Source of the DNA: Plantactinospora soyae
Lineage (GTDB): Bacteria; Actinomycetota; Actinomycetes; Mycobacteriales; Micromonosporaceae
NCBI RefSeq assembly: GCF_014874095.1
Contig: NZ_JADBEB010000001.1
Location: 5,766,001-5,830,000, forward strand
Length of the DNA stretch: 64,000 bases
Direction: 5' to 3'
Shown here: piece by piece, positions 9,267 through 18,734 of the stretch
Layout: every line of letters starts with the position of its first letter
How positions within the stretch are numbered: position 1 is the first letter of the stretch
The notes under the pieces: model-generated
Database searches by the model: none
Seen by the model: only the letters and a program-made list of their open reading frames with translations
Told to the model about the DNA's origin: nothing
Program-made: the position numbers and the translations under genes

Positions 9267-9446
9267 TCAGGACAGGAATGCGCCGTAGCGGCCGTTCAGG
9301 ATCCTGTCCTTCTGCGCCTGGCTGAAGTGCGTGTTCGGGTAGTTGTAGAAGGACGCCGACATCGGGGTGCCGTCGGTGTAGGAGGAGTCCGGCAGGCCCA
9401 GGGCGTGGCCCAGCTCGTGCACCATGCCGACGTACCAGCGGTTCAT
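9267..9446 (-). pseudogene. Remnant of a secreted zinc metalloprotease (metzincin C-terminus)
   Basis: About 60 codons from Met 9446 to the stop at 9267 encode a clear metzincin zinc site HELGHALGLPD (HExxHxxGxxD) followed by a plausible Met-turn region (GTPMSASFYNYP) and a short C-terminal helix (SQAQKDRILNG). Everything N-terminal of the active-site helix in an intact matrixin-type protease is absent: upstream in all frames the sequence has no homologous look and no signal peptide. It is therefore read as a 3' fragment left by a deletion. The intact zinc motif without decay suggests that the truncation is recent. Confidence 0.65.
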
Positions 9447-9731
9447 GTTGCGCGCTCCGGCGCCTCGGTGGTGACTGGGTCTCGCCACCTACTGTGCCGG
9501 CCGAAACCTTTTCGGCAAGGCTTCGACGAAAGTCGATGAAAGGCGTCCCTTGACGTCGTGCCGGCCCGGCCTCGGCGTCCGTACCGGCCCGGCGTCGTAC
9601 CGGAATCTCTTTCCGTCGGTGTGCCCGGCACGGCGACCCCGGCCGGCCGGCGCGGGTCACGGGGGTGGGGCGGGCACGACGGTGACCGGGGCGCGATCGC
9701 GACCGCGGCGGCGTCGAGGAAGATGGGTCCC

Positions 9732-10493
9732 ATGACCGCTGACGCACCTTCCGCTTCCCACCCGCTCCAGCCCGTCGACGAGAGCTGGCAGCGCGGGCTC
9801 GCCATCGTCGCCCACCCGGACGACCTGGAGTTCGGCGCCGCCGCGGCCGTCGCCCGCTGGACGCGGCAGGGCAAGCAGATCACCTACGTGCTGCTCACCA
9901 GCGGTGAGGCCGGCATCGACGGACTGGACCCGGCCGAGGCCGGTCCGGTCCGGGAGGAGGAGCAGCGCGCCTCCGCGGCGATCGTCGGGGTGTCCCAGGT
10001 CGACTTCCTCGGGCTGCCCGACGGCGTCCTGGAGTACGGCGTCGCGTTGCGTCGCGACCTGAGCCGGGTGATCCGGACGTACAAGCCGGACATCGTGTTC
10101 ACCAACAACTTCCGGGACAGCTGGGACACGGCCGGCGACGCGCTGAACATGTCCGACCACATCGTCACCGGTCGAACCGTGCTCGATGCCGTCCGGGACG
10201 CGGCCAACCGCTGGGTCTTCCGCGACCAGATCGACGCGGGGCTGGAGAAGTGGGGCGGCGTCCGGGAGGTCTGGGCGGCCGGCTCGCCGATGGCGAAACA
10301 CGGCGTCGACATCACCGAGACGTTCGACCTCGGCGTCCGGTCACTCGAGGCGCACGCCGCCTATCTGCGCGGTCTCGGCTCCGGGGACTTCGACCCGGAG
10401 GAGTTCCTGGAGGGCATCTCCCGGCAGACCGGCAACCGCCTCGGCGTCAGGTACGGAGCCGGCTTCGAGGTGTTCCGGCTCGGCCTGCACTGA
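9732..10493 (+). CDS. PIG-L/LmbE-family deacetylase
   Basis: 253 residues. Zinc-dependent N-acetyl deacetylase fold: AIVAHPDDLEFG near the N-terminus gives the AHPDD metal motif (about residues 25-31), and MSDHIVTGR supplies the second His region. The family includes mycothiol enzymes MshB and Mca and antibiotic/teichoplanin-type deacetylases; it is shorter than Mca and most like uncharacterised actinomycete PIG-L proteins. Start is either ATG 9723 or ATG 9732; GAGGA at 9716-9720 favours 9732. The APH-like gene follows after 37 bases and could be co-transcribed. Confidence 0.85.
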   Translation: MTADAPSASHPLQPVDESWQRGLAIVAHPDDLEFGAAAAVARWTRQGKQITYVLLTSGEAGIDGLDPAEAGPVREEEQRASAAIVGVSQVDFLGLPDGVLEYGVALRRDLSRVIRTYKPDIVFTNNFRDSWDTAGDALNMSDHIVTGRTVLDAVRDAANRWVFRDQIDAGLEKWGGVREVWAAGSPMAKHGVDITETFDLGVRSLEAHAAYLRGLGSGDFDPEEFLEGISRQTGNRLGVRYGAGFEVFRLGLH

Positions 10494-10530
10494 GGCTGCG
10501 GACCGGAACCGCGCTGGGAAGGATTCCGTG

Positions 10531-11469
10531 ATGAGCCGTATCCCGGACGACCAGGCGACCAGGGCGCTCGGGCGGTGGATCGGCACGACCACTCCCACGC
10601 TGCTGGGCGAAGGGATGGAAGGCTCGGTCTACGAGATCGACGAGTCGCGGGTGGCGAAGCTCTGGTTCTCCGGTTCCGTCGACCTCTCGCGCCGGATGGC
10701 GACGTTCTACGACGTCCTGAACGCGAAGTCGTTCGCGTTCTCCGTACCGAGGATCGTGCAGGTGGCAGCCGTCGAGGGGCGGGTGGTCACCATCGAGCGG
10801 CGGTTGACCGGCAGCACGTTGTCGGCCGCCCTCGCGGCGGGCACGATCCGGCCCGACGACGGGTACGCGGTCTTCGTCGACATCCTCGTCGAACTCGCCG
10901 CCGGTGGCGAGCTCGCGGCGGCCCGGGAGCTGTCCGTACTGGGTGAGGAGTCCCCGCTGTTCGTGCCCGGGGAGGACTTTCCGCTGGCGCTCGCCCGGCT
11001 CGCGGGACGCCGGGTCGAGCGTTTCCGGCCCGTGTTGAGCCGGGCCGTCGAGGGCTTCGAGGCGAAGGCCGCGGCACTCGTCGGCCGGCTGCGCGAGGTC
11101 GACAGTGGCCGGCGAGCCGTGGTCCACGGTGACCTGATCCCGGGGAACATCCTGGTCGACGTCGCGGGCAGACCGAGCGCCGTCCTGGACTGGGGCTTTC
11201 TGACCACCGAGGGTGATCCGGCCTTCGAGGCGGCGGTCGCCGCGGCGATCTTCGACATGTACGGGCCCGAGGCGCGGCAGGTCGAGCAGGATCTCCTCGA
11301 CCGGATCACCGAGCGGATGGGCTATGACCGTGTCGCGCTGCTCGTCTACCGGGCCGCGTACTCGCTGATCTCGGCGAACGCCTTCGACCCCCTGGGCCGG
11401 GACGGCCACTTCGCCTGGTGCGTGGCGGCGCTAAACCGGGCCGACGTCACCAGGGCCCTGCTGGACTAG
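10531..11469 (+). CDS. Aminoglycoside-phosphotransferase-like kinase
   Basis: 312 residues with GGGAAGGA 7 bases before the ATG (GTG 10528 is an alternative). Protein-kinase-like APH fold: glycine-rich loop LLGEGMEGSVYEI (about 24-36), a conserved Lys (VAKLWF), the catalytic loop VVHGDLIPGNILVD with the catalytic Asp (about 203-216), and metal-binding AVLDWG. The family phosphorylates aminoglycosides, homoserine, choline and other small molecules; no resistance gene subfamily is recognised and an antibiotic role should not be assumed. Likely in one unit with the PIG-L gene upstream. Confidence 0.82.
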   Translation: MSRIPDDQATRALGRWIGTTTPTLLGEGMEGSVYEIDESRVAKLWFSGSVDLSRRMATFYDVLNAKSFAFSVPRIVQVAAVEGRVVTIERRLTGSTLSAALAAGTIRPDDGYAVFVDILVELAAGGELAAARELSVLGEESPLFVPGEDFPLALARLAGRRVERFRPVLSRAVEGFEAKAAALVGRLREVDSGRRAVVHGDLIPGNILVDVAGRPSAVLDWGFLTTEGDPAFEAAVAAAIFDMYGPEARQVEQDLLDRITERMGYDRVALLVYRAAYSLISANAFDPLGRDGHFAWCVAALNRADVTRALLD

Positions 11470-11586
11470 GTCGGGTGGTCCGGCGAAATGGCGACTCTCC
11501 GCCGGACAGGTTTGTGACCGGTCGAGGAGTTTGGGATGCTGCGCCGGGCTACCCGCCGACACCAGCTGCGCGAAGGGACCACCACG

Positions 11587-12201
11587 ATGGCAAAGGTCAT
11601 CTCTACGCTGTTCATCTCGGCCGACGGTGTTGCCGAGATCGACCCGGATTGGCACTTTCCGTACTTCGACGAGAACATGGGCCGTGCCGTCAGCGAGGAC
11701 TACGACACCGCCGACGTGCTGCTGATCGGGCGGGAGACGTACGACAGCTTCGCCGGAGCGTGGCCCGACCGGGAGGCGGCGGGTGGGGACGACGCACCGT
11801 TCGCCAAGCAGATCGGGGACGTACGCAAGGTGGTCGCCTCGCGCCAGCCGCTGGAGTTCAGCTGGCGCAACTCCGAGCTGATCAAGGGCGATCTCCTTGA
11901 CGCCGTCACCTCGCTCAAGGCCGACGCCGGCATCAGGGGCATCCTCATCCCCGGTTCGATCTCGGTGGTGCAGCAGTTGCTCGCGGCGGGGCTGATCGAC
12001 GAGTTGCGCCTGCTGGTGCACCCGGTGGCGGCGCGCAAGGGACGCCGGCTCTTCGACGACGGCGACGCGCCGTACCACCTGAGGGTGACGGCGACCGAGA
12101 CGTACCCGACGGGTGTGATCCGGGTGGTCTACGCGCCGGCCGAGGCGCCCGGCAAGGTCGGCTACGACGAGGTCAAGGGCCAGGTGCCGACCGCCGACTA
12201 G
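11587..12201 (+). CDS. RibD C-terminal / dihydrofolate-reductase-like protein
   Basis: 204 residues from ATG 11587, preceded by GAAGGGA. NADPH-binding reductase fold of the RibD-C family: N-terminal strand KVISTLFISADGVAE, DVLLIGRETYDSF (nucleotide-binding helix), and GILIPGSISVVQQLL followed by IDELRLLVHPV, the usual C-terminal signature. Stand-alone RibD-C proteins in actinomycetes are of unknown substrate and are common near sigma factors and ArsR regulators; a second, unlinked member occurs at 55766 in this window. It is followed by a 166-base gap without clear signals. Confidence 0.85.
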   Translation: MAKVISTLFISADGVAEIDPDWHFPYFDENMGRAVSEDYDTADVLLIGRETYDSFAGAWPDREAAGGDDAPFAKQIGDVRKVVASRQPLEFSWRNSELIKGDLLDAVTSLKADAGIRGILIPGSISVVQQLLAAGLIDELRLLVHPVAARKGRRLFDDGDAPYHLRVTATETYPTGVIRVVYAPAEAPGKVGYDEVKGQVPTAD

Positions 12202-12367
12202 CCGCAGCGGCCGATCCGGGCGTACCCGTGACGGGTTTCCCGGACCGGGTGACCGGCGCGACGCGATCCGCGCACCGGGCGGAGTTCCGGCACGGGCCCG
12301 CGCGCCGGGTTCGGAACGGAACCGCCGTGCCGCGACCGGCGTCGAACCCCGGACAGGAGGTTCGACT

Positions 12368-13632
12368 GTGCAGACATCCCGAGGTCCCGCGCGGCCGTCC
12401 GTCCGGATGGGCGCGGTTCTGGTCACCGGCGCGATGCTGCTGGCCGGCTGCGCCGGACCCACCCCGCCGGGCGACGCGGCGCGGATCGACGCGCAACTGG
12501 TCGCCGACCTCGCGCCGAACGACGCCCGCACGGTGAGCCAGGCGGTCAACGCCTTCGCCTTCGACCTCTTCGACGAGGTGGCCGACGGCCGGCAGAACAC
12601 CGTCACCGCGCCGCTGTCGATGACCGTGCTGTTGGCGATGATCCTGGCCGGTGCCGACGGCGACACCGCCACGGAGCTGGCCAGGGTGCTGCACCTGGGC
12701 GACCGACGCGACGTACGGGTCGGTGCGCTGCTGGGGAAGCTGGCCGACACCGACGAGGTGACCCTCTCCGTGGCCAACTCGCTCTGGGCGGATCCGGGCA
12801 GGCCGTTCGAGGCGGACTACCTGACGTTCCTGCGTCGTGTCTTCGGCGCCACCGTGGAACAGGGCGACCTCGGTTCGCCCGGCACCGCCGAGAAGATCGA
12901 CGCCTGGGCCAGCAGGAACACCAACGGGCTCATCGACCGGATCGCCAGGGACCTCGGGTTGCCCGACTCGGCCGCGATCCTGGTGCTGCTCAACGCGGTC
13001 TACTTCCTGGGGGAGTGGACGACCCGGTTCGACCCCGGCGACACCCGGCCGGAACCGTTCACGCTGGCCGACGCGGGGACGGCCGACGTACCGATGATGC
13101 ACCTGACGGGTGGGCGGTTCGGTTACGCGCAGCGCGACGGCTACCGGATGCTGCGACTGCCCTACGGCGAACACGGGCGGTACGGCATGGAGATCATGCT
13201 GCCCGACGACGGCGGTACCCTGGCCGACCTGGTCGCCTCGCTGGACGCGGCGCAGTGGCGTGCCGCCGTCGACAGCCTCACCACGCAGACCATCGACGAA
13301 CTCGCCCTGCCGCGCTTCGAGCTGCGCTGGAAGGGCGAGCTGACCGACCCGCTGCGCCGGCTCGGCATCTCCACCGCGTTCACCCCCGGCGACGCCAACT
13401 TCCGGCCGATGTCCCCGGCCGCCCCGTGCTGGAGACGGTGGTGCACAAGACCTACCTCCGGGTGGACGAGCGCGGCACCGAGGCCGCCGCCGTCTCCGGC
13501 GGGGTGATGAGCACCTCGGCTGGGCTGGGCCGGACGGTGTTCCGCGTCGACCGGCCCTTCGCCTTCAGCATCTCCGACCAGCGGACCGGAGCCATCCTCT
13601 TCCTCGGCGCCGTCGCCGACCCTCGCGGCTGA
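12368..13632 (+). pseudogene. Lipoprotein serpin, interrupted by a 1-base frameshift
   Basis: GTG start with GGAGG 7 bases upstream. Lipobox LLAGC (about residues 24-28), then a complete-looking serpin fold: NTVTAPLSMTVLLAMILAGADGDT, NAVYFLGEWTTRFDPGDT, GRYGMEIMLPDDGG. The first frame runs on to a stop at 13507 with nonsense after FRPMS; the correct continuation (ETVVHKTYLRVDERGTEAAA, hinge of the reactive loop, then FRVDRPFAFSI) lies in the next frame to 13632. Adding one C in the CCCC run at 13413-13416 restores a ~421-residue serpin. This is either a sequencing slip or a recent inactivation. Serpins trap serine proteases; reactive-loop residues after the hinge read VSGGVMSTSAG. Confidence 0.85.
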
Positions 13633-13655
13633 ACCGCAGACCGTGCCGGGACGGT

Positions 13656-13690
13656 GTTCGGGTGGCCACCTGGACGGCGGCCACCCGAAC
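13656..13690. terminator. Bidirectional terminator between serpin and M14 peptidase genes
   Basis: Perfect 12-bp arms GTTCGGGTGGCC / GGCCACCCGAAC around an 11-base loop, located between two convergent genes (stops at 13632 and 13712). Confidence 0.75.
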
Positions 13691-13711
13691 TCGGGCGGTG
13701 TACCCAGCGCG

Positions 13712-16402
13712 TTACCGCTGGGCGAGCGCGCCGTCCGGGCCGAACTGCGGGCGCAGTTGCTGGACCGAGTTCGCGTCCACCGCGGCGGCCGGGCCGTGGT
13801 AGATCGCGTTGTACAGCAGGTTGAACTGTGACCGGGGCAGCGTACGGAAGGTGATCTCGCTGCCGTACGTCACGACCTGCCCCTTACCGACCTCGAAGGA
13901 GGCGATGTTGGTGGCGCCCCGGATGTGCTCGGCACCGCGCAGATAGCCGCTGGCCAGTACGTCACCTTCGGTCGGGTACTTCGACACCACCTGCCCGCCC
14001 TCGCCGGTCAGCTCCCACGCCTGGGTGTCGTACAGCCACACCGGCCAGGACTTGGGCATGCCCCAGGCCACCGGGTTGTTCGGGTCGAACTCCTGGTGCA
14101 GAAGGCTTCCGCCGGTGGTGAACTGGTCCTCGTCGTCGGGCAGCGCCGGCTTCATCGGAAGGTTGAGCAGTTCCTGGGTGGTCTCCACCGAGCTGCCGAT
14201 GGCCAGCAGCGTGCCGCCGTTGCGGACGAACTGCTGCAACTTCCGCCAGCCCTTGTCGCCCACCCCGTAGGCCCAGGAGTACTCCTCGCCGTACTCCTTC
14301 GGGTCCAGGCCCTCGACGATGTCGTCCCGGGACACACCGTGCGAGACGACGATCGTGTCGTACAACTCGTTGAGGGACTTCCGCTGGAAGTCCTGGGCGG
14401 ACACGACGTCGTAGTTGACGCCGTACTGGTCGAACTGCCACATGTCCCAGCCGCCGGGCATGTTCCCGATGCCCCGCAGCAGGCCGACCTTGGTCTGTGG
14501 CTTGAGCTGGACCCCGGGGGTACGGGGAGCCCGGTCGACCGCGGTGACCTGGAGGCCAACCTTGGCCGAGGCGGTCGCCAGGACGTTGCGGGCCTGCGGG
14601 GTGGCCGGCACGACGTAGGTCCCGGCGGGGTAGCTGACGCCCTGCTGGGTGAAGCTCTTGCTGCTGCGGAACGTCGGGATGTTGGCGTCCTGGAGCGCCG
14701 AGACGATCTGGACCGTCCCGTAGGACTCGGGGCGAACCAGGTAGGCACCCTTGTCGCGGGGGGCGGCCGGCATCGTCACCTGGGGCACCTTGACCGACGT
14801 CACCCGTTCCAGGCTCGCCTGGAACGGGGCGCGGATCTCGGCGACGTCGACACCGAGTTGGAGCGGCAGGCTCGTCGTCGCCTCCGCGTACGGCAACAGC
14901 GCCGGGCACTCGCCGCAGTCCCGGACCTCCGGATAGGCGTCGACGCCGAGCACCTGATGTGCCCAGTTACCGCGTGGCTGGTGCATCTTGATGACGTACG
15001 AGCCGGCGCCGTAGCGCTTTCCGCCGGCCGAGAACTCCGACGTGGCGCGATCGATCTCGACCTGGGTCCACTCGAGACGCTGGAGCATCTCGAAGGTGGC
15101 GTACGGGTCACGCTGGTTGGCGTCGACGACGAACGCGAAGGTGCCCGACGGTACGCCCTGGGTCATGTACTCGTACGGCACGGCGTACAGGTTGTCGTAG
15201 AGCAGCTTCTTGCCGTTGTCGGCGGTGTACTCCATGCCGGCATAGGTGGCGATCTTCGCGTAGTCCACGATGTCGGCCAGGGTCCAGGTGTTGGAGCGAT
15301 AGGGCTCGATCAGGCTCATCCGGGCCTGCTGCGGACCCAGCGGCTTGCCGTCCGAGGAGACCTGCGGATAGGCGTAGTCCGTCACCGAGGCGATCTCGGT
15401 CAGGTAGACGCCGGAGCCGGTGAACGGGAAGAACCCGACGGGTTGTTCGAGGGTCCAGTAGATGTGGTAGTCGAGGCTGCCGACGCCGGTCTTGCCGGCC
15501 GCGGCGAGTTCCCGGGCCGCGTGCTGACCGATCGCCGAGACCGAGGAACTCATGTTCGCCGGCACGTTCTCGCTGGTGATGCCGCCGTAGGGCGGGACGA
15601 AGATCCGGCTGCCGGAGTTCCCCTTCTGGTGCATGATGTGCACGATCGCCGGGCGGTACTTCTTCTCCAGGGCGAGTCGGTACTGCGCCTCCACCTGGGT
15701 GAACATCGTCCAGTCCCGGTTGTCGTCGTGACCGGTGTACTTGTGGTACAGGTCCGGGTATGTCCGGGCCCGGTCCGTGCCGGCGGTCCGGTTGAAATGG
15801 TCGATGATGAGATGCTGTCCGTCCGGGTTCTGTGACGGCACCAGAACGATTACCGAGTTGTTCAGCACGTTCTTGGTGAAGTCCGAGTCCTCCGAGGCGA
15901 GGCGGTGGACGATGTCGTTGATCGCCTGTCCGTTGCCCACCTCGCTGGAGTGGACCGTCGCCTCGAGGTGGTAGAACGGCACCCCTTCCTCGGCGAGCTT
16001 CCGGGCCTCTTCCGGAGTCGTGTTGCGGGGGTCGGAGAGTTTCTGGTTGATTTCGACCAGCCGGTCGAGACGGCGGAGATTCGCCGGTGAACTGATGATG
16101 ACGGTCGCGTATTCGTTGCCCATTGTCGTCGACCCGATGGTCTCGTAGTCGACGCGATCGGACCGTTCCGCGATCAGTTTCATGTACCTGAGTACGTCGG
16201 GATAGGAGGCCAGTTTTCCTTCGGTGCCCATCTTGAAGCCGAAGTGCTGCTCCGGGGTGGGGATGTCCGCGGCGCGAGCGGCCGCGACGGAGAGTGTGGA
16301 GCCGGCGCCGGCGGTGGCGCTCGGTGCGACCGCGGTGGATCCGACCAGAGCTACCAGGGCCACACAGGCGCCGTATAACAACGGCGGACGGGTCTTGAGC
16401 AT
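13712..16402 (-). CDS. Secreted zinc carboxypeptidase, M14 family
   Basis: 896 residues. Signal peptide about 1-31 (hydrophobic VALVALVGSTAVA, ends ATAG). The M14 domain follows: zinc ligands HSSE (in ATVHSSEVGN, about 150-155), a third His in the HIMHQKGNSG region, the NPDG substrate loop (SQNPDGQHLI) and catalytic Glu in YLTEIASVTDY. A ~450-residue C-terminal extension contains a glutamine-amidotransferase/ThuA-like Rossmann segment (VGLLRGIGNMPGGWDMWQFDQY, NGGTLLAIGSS), as in large actinobacterial M14 proteins. It probably degrades peptides outside the cell. Monocistronic, divergent from a MocR-type regulator. Confidence 0.9.
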   Translation of the reverse strand: MLKTRPPLLYGACVALVALVGSTAVAPSATAGAGSTLSVAAARAADIPTPEQHFGFKMGTEGKLASYPDVLRYMKLIAERSDRVDYETIGSTTMGNEYATVIISSPANLRRLDRLVEINQKLSDPRNTTPEEARKLAEEGVPFYHLEATVHSSEVGNGQAINDIVHRLASEDSDFTKNVLNNSVIVLVPSQNPDGQHLIIDHFNRTAGTDRARTYPDLYHKYTGHDDNRDWTMFTQVEAQYRLALEKKYRPAIVHIMHQKGNSGSRIFVPPYGGITSENVPANMSSSVSAIGQHAARELAAAGKTGVGSLDYHIYWTLEQPVGFFPFTGSGVYLTEIASVTDYAYPQVSSDGKPLGPQQARMSLIEPYRSNTWTLADIVDYAKIATYAGMEYTADNGKKLLYDNLYAVPYEYMTQGVPSGTFAFVVDANQRDPYATFEMLQRLEWTQVEIDRATSEFSAGGKRYGAGSYVIKMHQPRGNWAHQVLGVDAYPEVRDCGECPALLPYAEATTSLPLQLGVDVAEIRAPFQASLERVTSVKVPQVTMPAAPRDKGAYLVRPESYGTVQIVSALQDANIPTFRSSKSFTQQGVSYPAGTYVVPATPQARNVLATASAKVGLQVTAVDRAPRTPGVQLKPQTKVGLLRGIGNMPGGWDMWQFDQYGVNYDVVSAQDFQRKSLNELYDTIVVSHGVSRDDIVEGLDPKEYGEEYSWAYGVGDKGWRKLQQFVRNGGTLLAIGSSVETTQELLNLPMKPALPDDEDQFTTGGSLLHQEFDPNNPVAWGMPKSWPVWLYDTQAWELTGEGGQVVSKYPTEGDVLASGYLRGAEHIRGATNIASFEVGKGQVVTYGSEITFRTLPRSQFNLLYNAIYHGPAAAVDANSVQQLRPQFGPDGALAQR

Positions 16403-16584
16403 GGCGGGACCTTTCGACTCGAGCTCAGCCGCTGAAGATCGACTGTTGCTGAACCGTAACGGCGGGTGTGCTTGTCCTCGCTCGCGCCGCTGTTCGCGTT
16501 TGTTCGCTCTTGTGGTGGCCCGGAAAAGCTCAAGAATGCCTCAACATGGTTGCCCCGGCAGCGGCCCGCGATGTATCAAGAGCC

Positions 16585-17994
16585 ATGATCGCGCAGGCGC
16601 CTCAGTCACCGATGGCCGATCAGCAACACACCGTTGCCGACGCGGTACCCACGCCACGGCCCGAACGACTGCACGCCCGCGCACTCGCATTGATGCTCAC
16701 CGACCAGTCCGCCCGGGGGATCGCCGACCGGCTCGGTCATCTGATCTACTCCGGCGAACTCGCCCAGGGACTGCACCTGCCGACCGTGCGCGCGCTGGCG
16801 GCGGCCCTGCACGTCGGCCCCACGACGATCGCGTCCGCGTGGGCCCAACTGCGGCAGCGTGGACTGATCCACTGCGACCGGCGCCACGGCAGCGTCATCC
16901 GCGGTCCCGGCAGGTTGGCCGGCCGCCGGTACGCGAGCCTTCCGCTCCGGTCGGCCGTACGACTGGACCTCTCCACGGCGTTGCCCGACCCTGCCCTGCT
17001 CCCCGACCTGGCCGTCCCGATGGCCGAGGCCGTCAGCGGTACGCACTGGCGGAGCTACCCCGACGACGCCATGGACGTGCACCTGGCGGCGGTGCTGCAC
17101 GGGACGTGGCCGTTCGAGGCCGAGGACTTCGTCGTCACCAGCGGTGCCCACGACGCCGTCCACCGGGTCGCCGACGTCGTCCTGCACCCGCATGACCGGG
17201 TACTCGTCGAGGAGGTCGCCGCCGCGTCACTGCTCGACATCGTCGAGGACCACCAGGCCCAGGCGACGCCGATCAGGTGCGACGACGAGGGCCCGCTGCC
17301 CGAGGCACTCGAACCGGCGCTGGCCAGCCAGCCCAGGATGCTGCTCCTCCAGTCCCGGATGGCCAGCCCGCACGGCCACGCACTGTCCCGCCGACGCGCC
17401 CGTGCCCTGGTGCCGATGCTGGCCGCGAGCGACGTCGTGATCGTCGAACAGGACACCGCCCACGAACTCGCCCCGACGCCGGACGTGTCGCTCGGAGAGT
17501 TCCTGCCGGAGCAGACCCTTCTCGTCCGGAGCTGGAACAAGTCGCACGGACCCCACCTGCGGGTCGGGGCGCTGGCCGGGATCAGGCGGGTGGTGGCCCG
17601 GGTGCGGGCCCGGCAGAAGTCCACCGGAAGCTGGCCCTCGGTGCTGACCCAGCGGGCCCTCGCACAGATGCTCACCGACCCGCAGACGCAGGAGACGATC
17701 CGGCTGGCCCGGTGCTGCTACCGCCAGCGCCGGCACCGGATGGTCCGGGCCCTGCACGACCACGGCCTCGCGCCCACCGGTGTCGCGGGGCTCTCCGTCT
17801 GGGTGCACGTGCACAACGCCGGGACCGCGATCCGCTCGTTGGCCGGTGACGGCATCGGCATCGCCTCCGGGGCGCCGTTCGTCACGCACGGGGACGGGCG
17901 ATCGCATGTCCGGATCGGCACGACCCTGCCCCACGACCAGCACGCGCACATCGCCCGTACGCTCGGCGCGGCTCATCGCGGTCAACCGCTCTGA
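16585..17994 (+). CDS. MocR-type regulator (GntR wHTH plus aminotransferase domain)
   Basis: 469 residues from ATG 16585; an upstream in-frame Met at 16546 is possible and no strong RBS settles it. A winged helix (about 30-105: GIADRLGHLIYSGELAQG, LPTVRALAAALHVGPTTIASAWAQLRQRG) is joined to a fold-type-I aminotransferase domain. The PLP lysine region is SWNKSHGPHLRVGAL, the equivalent of SKTLAPGLRLGY in MocR proteins. MocR regulators such as PdxR and GabR sense PLP-linked metabolites. It is divergent from the M14 peptidase gene with 182 bases between starts, so the two may share a control region; the ligand is unknown. Confidence 0.88.
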   Translation: MIAQAPQSPMADQQHTVADAVPTPRPERLHARALALMLTDQSARGIADRLGHLIYSGELAQGLHLPTVRALAAALHVGPTTIASAWAQLRQRGLIHCDRRHGSVIRGPGRLAGRRYASLPLRSAVRLDLSTALPDPALLPDLAVPMAEAVSGTHWRSYPDDAMDVHLAAVLHGTWPFEAEDFVVTSGAHDAVHRVADVVLHPHDRVLVEEVAAASLLDIVEDHQAQATPIRCDDEGPLPEALEPALASQPRMLLLQSRMASPHGHALSRRRARALVPMLAASDVVIVEQDTAHELAPTPDVSLGEFLPEQTLLVRSWNKSHGPHLRVGALAGIRRVVARVRARQKSTGSWPSVLTQRALAQMLTDPQTQETIRLARCCYRQRRHRMVRALHDHGLAPTGVAGLSVWVHVHNAGTAIRSLAGDGIGIASGAPFVTHGDGRSHVRIGTTLPHDQHAHIARTLGAAHRGQPL

Positions 17995-18080
17995 CCCGGT
18001 CTCCGTGGTCCGGCCGCCATGCGGGATCCGGTGCGGCGCACCCGGCCGTCCGGCTGTGGCGGCGGCTCGGCGGCGTCCAC

Positions 18081-18734
18081 TCACTCGCGTGGTCGGACGA
18101 GTCCCGCGTCGTAGGCGAAGACGATGGCCGCGGCCCGGTCGCGCGCGCCGAGTTTGTTGAAGAGCGATCCAATGTGGGTCTTCACCGTGGTCTCCGCGAG
18201 GAACAGTTGTTCGGCGACCTCACGGTTGGAGGCGCCGCGTGCCATCAGGCGGAGGACGTCGAGTTCGCGTTCGGTGAGCGCGTCGAGCCGGTTGTCGCGG
18301 CGGCTCGTCGGCCGGGCGAACTGCCGGTAGGAGGCGAGGATCGGGCCGAGGAGGGTGCCGTCGATCCAGGTGCCGCCGGCCGCGACCGTGCGGACCGCCT
18401 CGATCAGGTTCTCGGGGGTGGCGGACTTCAGCTCGAATCCTGCCGCGCCGGCGTCGACCGCGGACCAGAGCACGTCCTCGTCATCGAAGGTGGTGAGGAT
18501 GCAGACCGGTGGCCCGCCGGCGGCCCGTAGCCGGCGGGTCGCCTCGACCCCGTCCACGCCGGGCATCCGCACGTCCATGCAGACGAGGTCGGGGGAGCAC
18601 CGCGTCACGGCGTGGACGACGTCGCCGCCGTCGTCGCACTCGCCGACGACCTTGATGTCCGGCTGAGTGCGCAGGATCAGGCCGAGACCGGCACGGACCA
18701 TCGGCTGGTCGTCGACCAGCAGCACCCGGATCAC
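18081..18734 (-). CDS. NarL/LuxR-family response regulator
   Basis: 217 residues. Receiver domain 1-~120 with acidic residues VLLVDDQ, phospho-acceptor Asp in LVCMDVRMPG (about 54), Thr in CILTTFDDED and a Lys region (FELKSATPE). A LuxR-type HTH follows (about 150-215): LTERELDVLRLMARGASNREV, then LAETTVKTHIGSLFNKLG. Its start overlaps the kinase stop by 4 bases (ATGA), so kinase and regulator are coupled. The pair lies back-to-back with an MMPL exporter gene, a plausible target. Confidence 0.93.
   Translation of the reverse strand: MIRVLLVDDQPMVRAGLGLILRTQPDIKVVGECDDGGDVVHAVTRCSPDLVCMDVRMPGVDGVEATRRLRAAGGPPVCILTTFDDEDVLWSAVDAGAAGFELKSATPENLIEAVRTVAAGGTWIDGTLLGPILASYRQFARPTSRRDNRLDALTERELDVLRLMARGASNREVAEQLFLAETTVKTHIGSLFNKLGARDRAAAIVFAYDAGLVRPRE

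Noticed and set aside
10531-11469. Aminoglycoside resistance gene
   Set aside because: The APH fold is clear but the protein does not match a known resistance subfamily; relatives phosphorylate many other small molecules.
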